A stretch of DNA of 64,000 bases from Dehalococcoidia bacterium. Lineage in GTDB: Bacteria > Chloroflexota > Dehalococcoidia > SZUA-161. Location of the stretch: assembly GCA_030619685.1 (NCBI GenBank), contig JAUXAX010000001.1, forward strand, positions 62,001 through 126,000, written 5' to 3'. How positions within the stretch are numbered: the stretch's first letter is position 1; each line of letters begins with the position of its first letter. Under the pieces are notes generated by a model that saw only the letters and a program-made list of their open reading frames with translations, did no database searches and was not told where the DNA came from. The translations under genes and the position numbers were made by a program. This document shows, one piece after another, positions 62,743 to 64,000 of this stretch.

Positions 62743-64000
62743 ATGGCATTAGTAAACGGGAACACCCTTGTCGGTAGAGCTTTGAAAAATGAGGGGGTAA
62801 AAGCGGTCTTTACCCTCTCCGGAGCGCTGAGTGGGATATACGATACATGTGTGGATGAAGGTATAGAGCTCATAGATATGAGGCATGAGCAAGCCACAGC
62901 AAACGCTGCAACCGGCTACGCGATGGCCACTGGCGAACCTGGCGTGACCATGGTTACCGAAGGACCGGGCGTGATCAATATGACACCGGGGATAACTACA
63001 GCATGGTATGCATGCGCTCCGGTCATCGGTATCACCACTCATACGCCACATTGCTACGAGGGAATGGGAGCGATACAGGAATTCGATTCCAGAGACATGT
63101 ATCGGTCAATTACGAAGTGGAGAGGCTACTGCACGGCAACGCGACGGGTGCCGGAGTATGTGGCCACAGCTTTCAGGTATGCCACTACCGGACGCAAAGG
63201 CCCTGTGCTATTGGATTTCGCCACCGAAGCGCGCTTATTCGAGGTCGAAGAAGAGCAGGCCCCCATCATCCCACCGGATAGGTATAGGACCAACGCACGC
63301 CCTTATGGAGACCCTGAACTGGTAAGAAGAGCTATAAAATGGCTACTGGATGCTGAGAAGCCGGGGATACTGATCGGGAGCGGCGTCCTCTGGTCAGGCG
63401 CTTCAGAGGAACTCATTCAGTTCGCTGAACTTCTCAACATACCGGTATGCTATGCAATAGGTGGAAAAGGTTGCATGCCCGATGATCATCCGCTTTGCGG
63501 CGGCCCAGTCGGTCTGGATTTCGGAGGCATAGCAGGAGCCGATATACTTCTTACAATCGGAGTCAGGTTTGAGGAAGTATTGGGCTACGGCGCTGGCAAC
63601 TTCTACGCTCCTGATGTAAGAGTGATATCTGTAGACATTGAACCAACCGAGATCGGCAGAAACAGGCCTGTTGACCTGGGGATATGGGGGGATGCCAAAG
63701 CCGTCCTGACTCAACTAACCGAAGCAGCGAAGGAAGCGCTAGGAAGTTCCGGGAAGAAACGCGAGGAAACAGAGTGGGTAAGGAGTGTAAAGGGCATCGC
63801 CAAATCCATTCAGGATATGCTGGCTCCCGACGCATCAAGCTCGGGTAAACCCATTGATCCTAGGAGGCTTGGGAGGGAGGTGTGCGAGTTTGTGGGCAGG
63901 GATTCATACCTGGTAATAGATGGGGGAGATATACGAGCTCACGTTACTCCTCTCCACTGTGCCAGCTTTCCAGGTAGTCATATAGCTGCTCAGGGCGGCG
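62743..64000 (+). CDS. TPP-dependent enzyme, acetolactate synthase-like, 3' partial
   Basis: Thiamine-diphosphate enzyme of the acetolactate synthase/oxalyl-CoA decarboxylase group; 419 codons are visible before the window ends. E49 in IDMRHEQATANAATGYA is the catalytic glutamate of the PYR domain, PGVIN follows, and the central Rossmann-like domain starts near 200 (LLDAEKPGILIGSGV). The PP domain with the GDG motif is only just reached (LVIDGGDIRAH). Good AGGAGG before the ATG. CYEGMGAIQEFD differs from the usual FQE of acetolactate synthase, so a decarboxylase or another ligase is possible. Confidence 0.85.
   Translation, partial: MALVNGNTLVGRALKNEGVKAVFTLSGALSGIYDTCVDEGIELIDMRHEQATANAATGYAMATGEPGVTMVTEGPGVINMTPGITTAWYACAPVIGITTHTPHCYEGMGAIQEFDSRDMYRSITKWRGYCTATRRVPEYVATAFRYATTGRKGPVLLDFATEARLFEVEEEQAPIIPPDRYRTNARPYGDPELVRRAIKWLLDAEKPGILIGSGVLWSGASEELIQFAELLNIPVCYAIGGKGCMPDDHPLCGGPVGLDFGGIAGADILLTIGVRFEEVLGYGAGNFYAPDVRVISVDIEPTEIGRNRPVDLGIWGDAKAVLTQLTEAAKEALGSSGKKREETEWVRSVKGIAKSIQDMLAPDASSSGKPIDPRRLGREVCEFVGRDSYLVIDGGDIRAHVTPLHCASFPGSHIAAQGG

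Overview
The window looks like a chromosomal segment of an anaerobic bacterium, most likely an uncultivated Dehalococcoidia-like member of the Chloroflexota. This placement is an inference from gene content: tungsten-type aldehyde oxidoreductase, methylmalonyl-CoA mutase, core-MetE-like methionine synthase, desulforedoxin, rubredoxin, many GTG/TTG starts, and housekeeping genes that mostly carry readable sigma70-type promoters. No rRNA, tRNA, CRISPR array, insertion sequence or phage module was recognised.

Layout. 1-3.9 kb (+): a metallopterin/cysteine-desulfurase fusion (5' end outside the window) followed by an EgtD-type histidine methyltransferase; together they match the anaerobic, metallopterin-dependent route to ergothioneine. 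4.0-9.8 kb (-): an operon of a Cys-rich orphan protein, a ThiF/MoeB-type E1 enzyme and a second cysteine desulfurase, then an alcohol dehydrogenase and an aldehyde:ferredoxin oxidoreductase. 10.3-17.7 kb (+): a tight six-gene flavoprotein/Fe-S/FGGY-kinase operon ending in a DUF1667 protein; one flavoprotein carries a BON-like N-terminal extension. 17.8-21.1 kb (-): a zinc-ribbon/adenylate cyclase/AAA/TPR signalling protein. 21.7-25.7 kb: a decayed zone with a double-frameshifted QueG-like gene and a short-chain dehydrogenase tail, plus an acyl-CoA dehydrogenase with a full-consensus promoter. 25.6-27.5 kb (-): an orphan response regulator between two copies of one HTH gene, one of them truncated.

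28.0-31.3 kb (+): an oxygen-defence island. Its first gene is a glutaredoxin with an in-frame UGA exactly at the first redox Cys (UPFC motif) and a SECIS-like hairpin, so it is a probable selenoprotein. It is followed by a thioredoxin reductase, ferritin-like protein, desulforedoxin, Fe/Mn-SOD and a flavin reductase-rubredoxin fusion. 31.4-34.6 kb: Crp/Fnr regulator, ferredoxin, small zinc-ribbon protein, QueH and RuvB. 34.8-39.7 kb (+): methylmalonyl-CoA mutase in two subunits around two VOC proteins, then yebC-ruvC-ruvA. 39.7-44.0 kb (-): VTT membrane protein, GyrA and a TPR protein. 44.5-62.6 kb (+): a nearly continuous co-directional run. It encodes a SagB-type nitroreductase with a possibly leaderless mRNA, purine salvage (hpt, ade), MTA salvage (mtnP, mtnA), core methionine synthase, two thiolase/DUF35 pairs, an APH-like/AAA kinase pair, a PHP protein, AhcY, MetK and hexose-phosphate enzymes. 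62.7 kb to the end: the start of a TPP-dependent enzyme.

Genes that work together: metK, ahcY and the core-MetE enzyme close the activated-methyl cycle, while mtnP, ade and hpt recycle the adenine moiety to IMP. The mutase, epimerase and acyl-CoA dehydrogenase fit acyl/propionyl-CoA metabolism. The ergothioneine pair and the selenoprotein/SOD island are two independent redox-protection systems in what appears to be an anaerobe.
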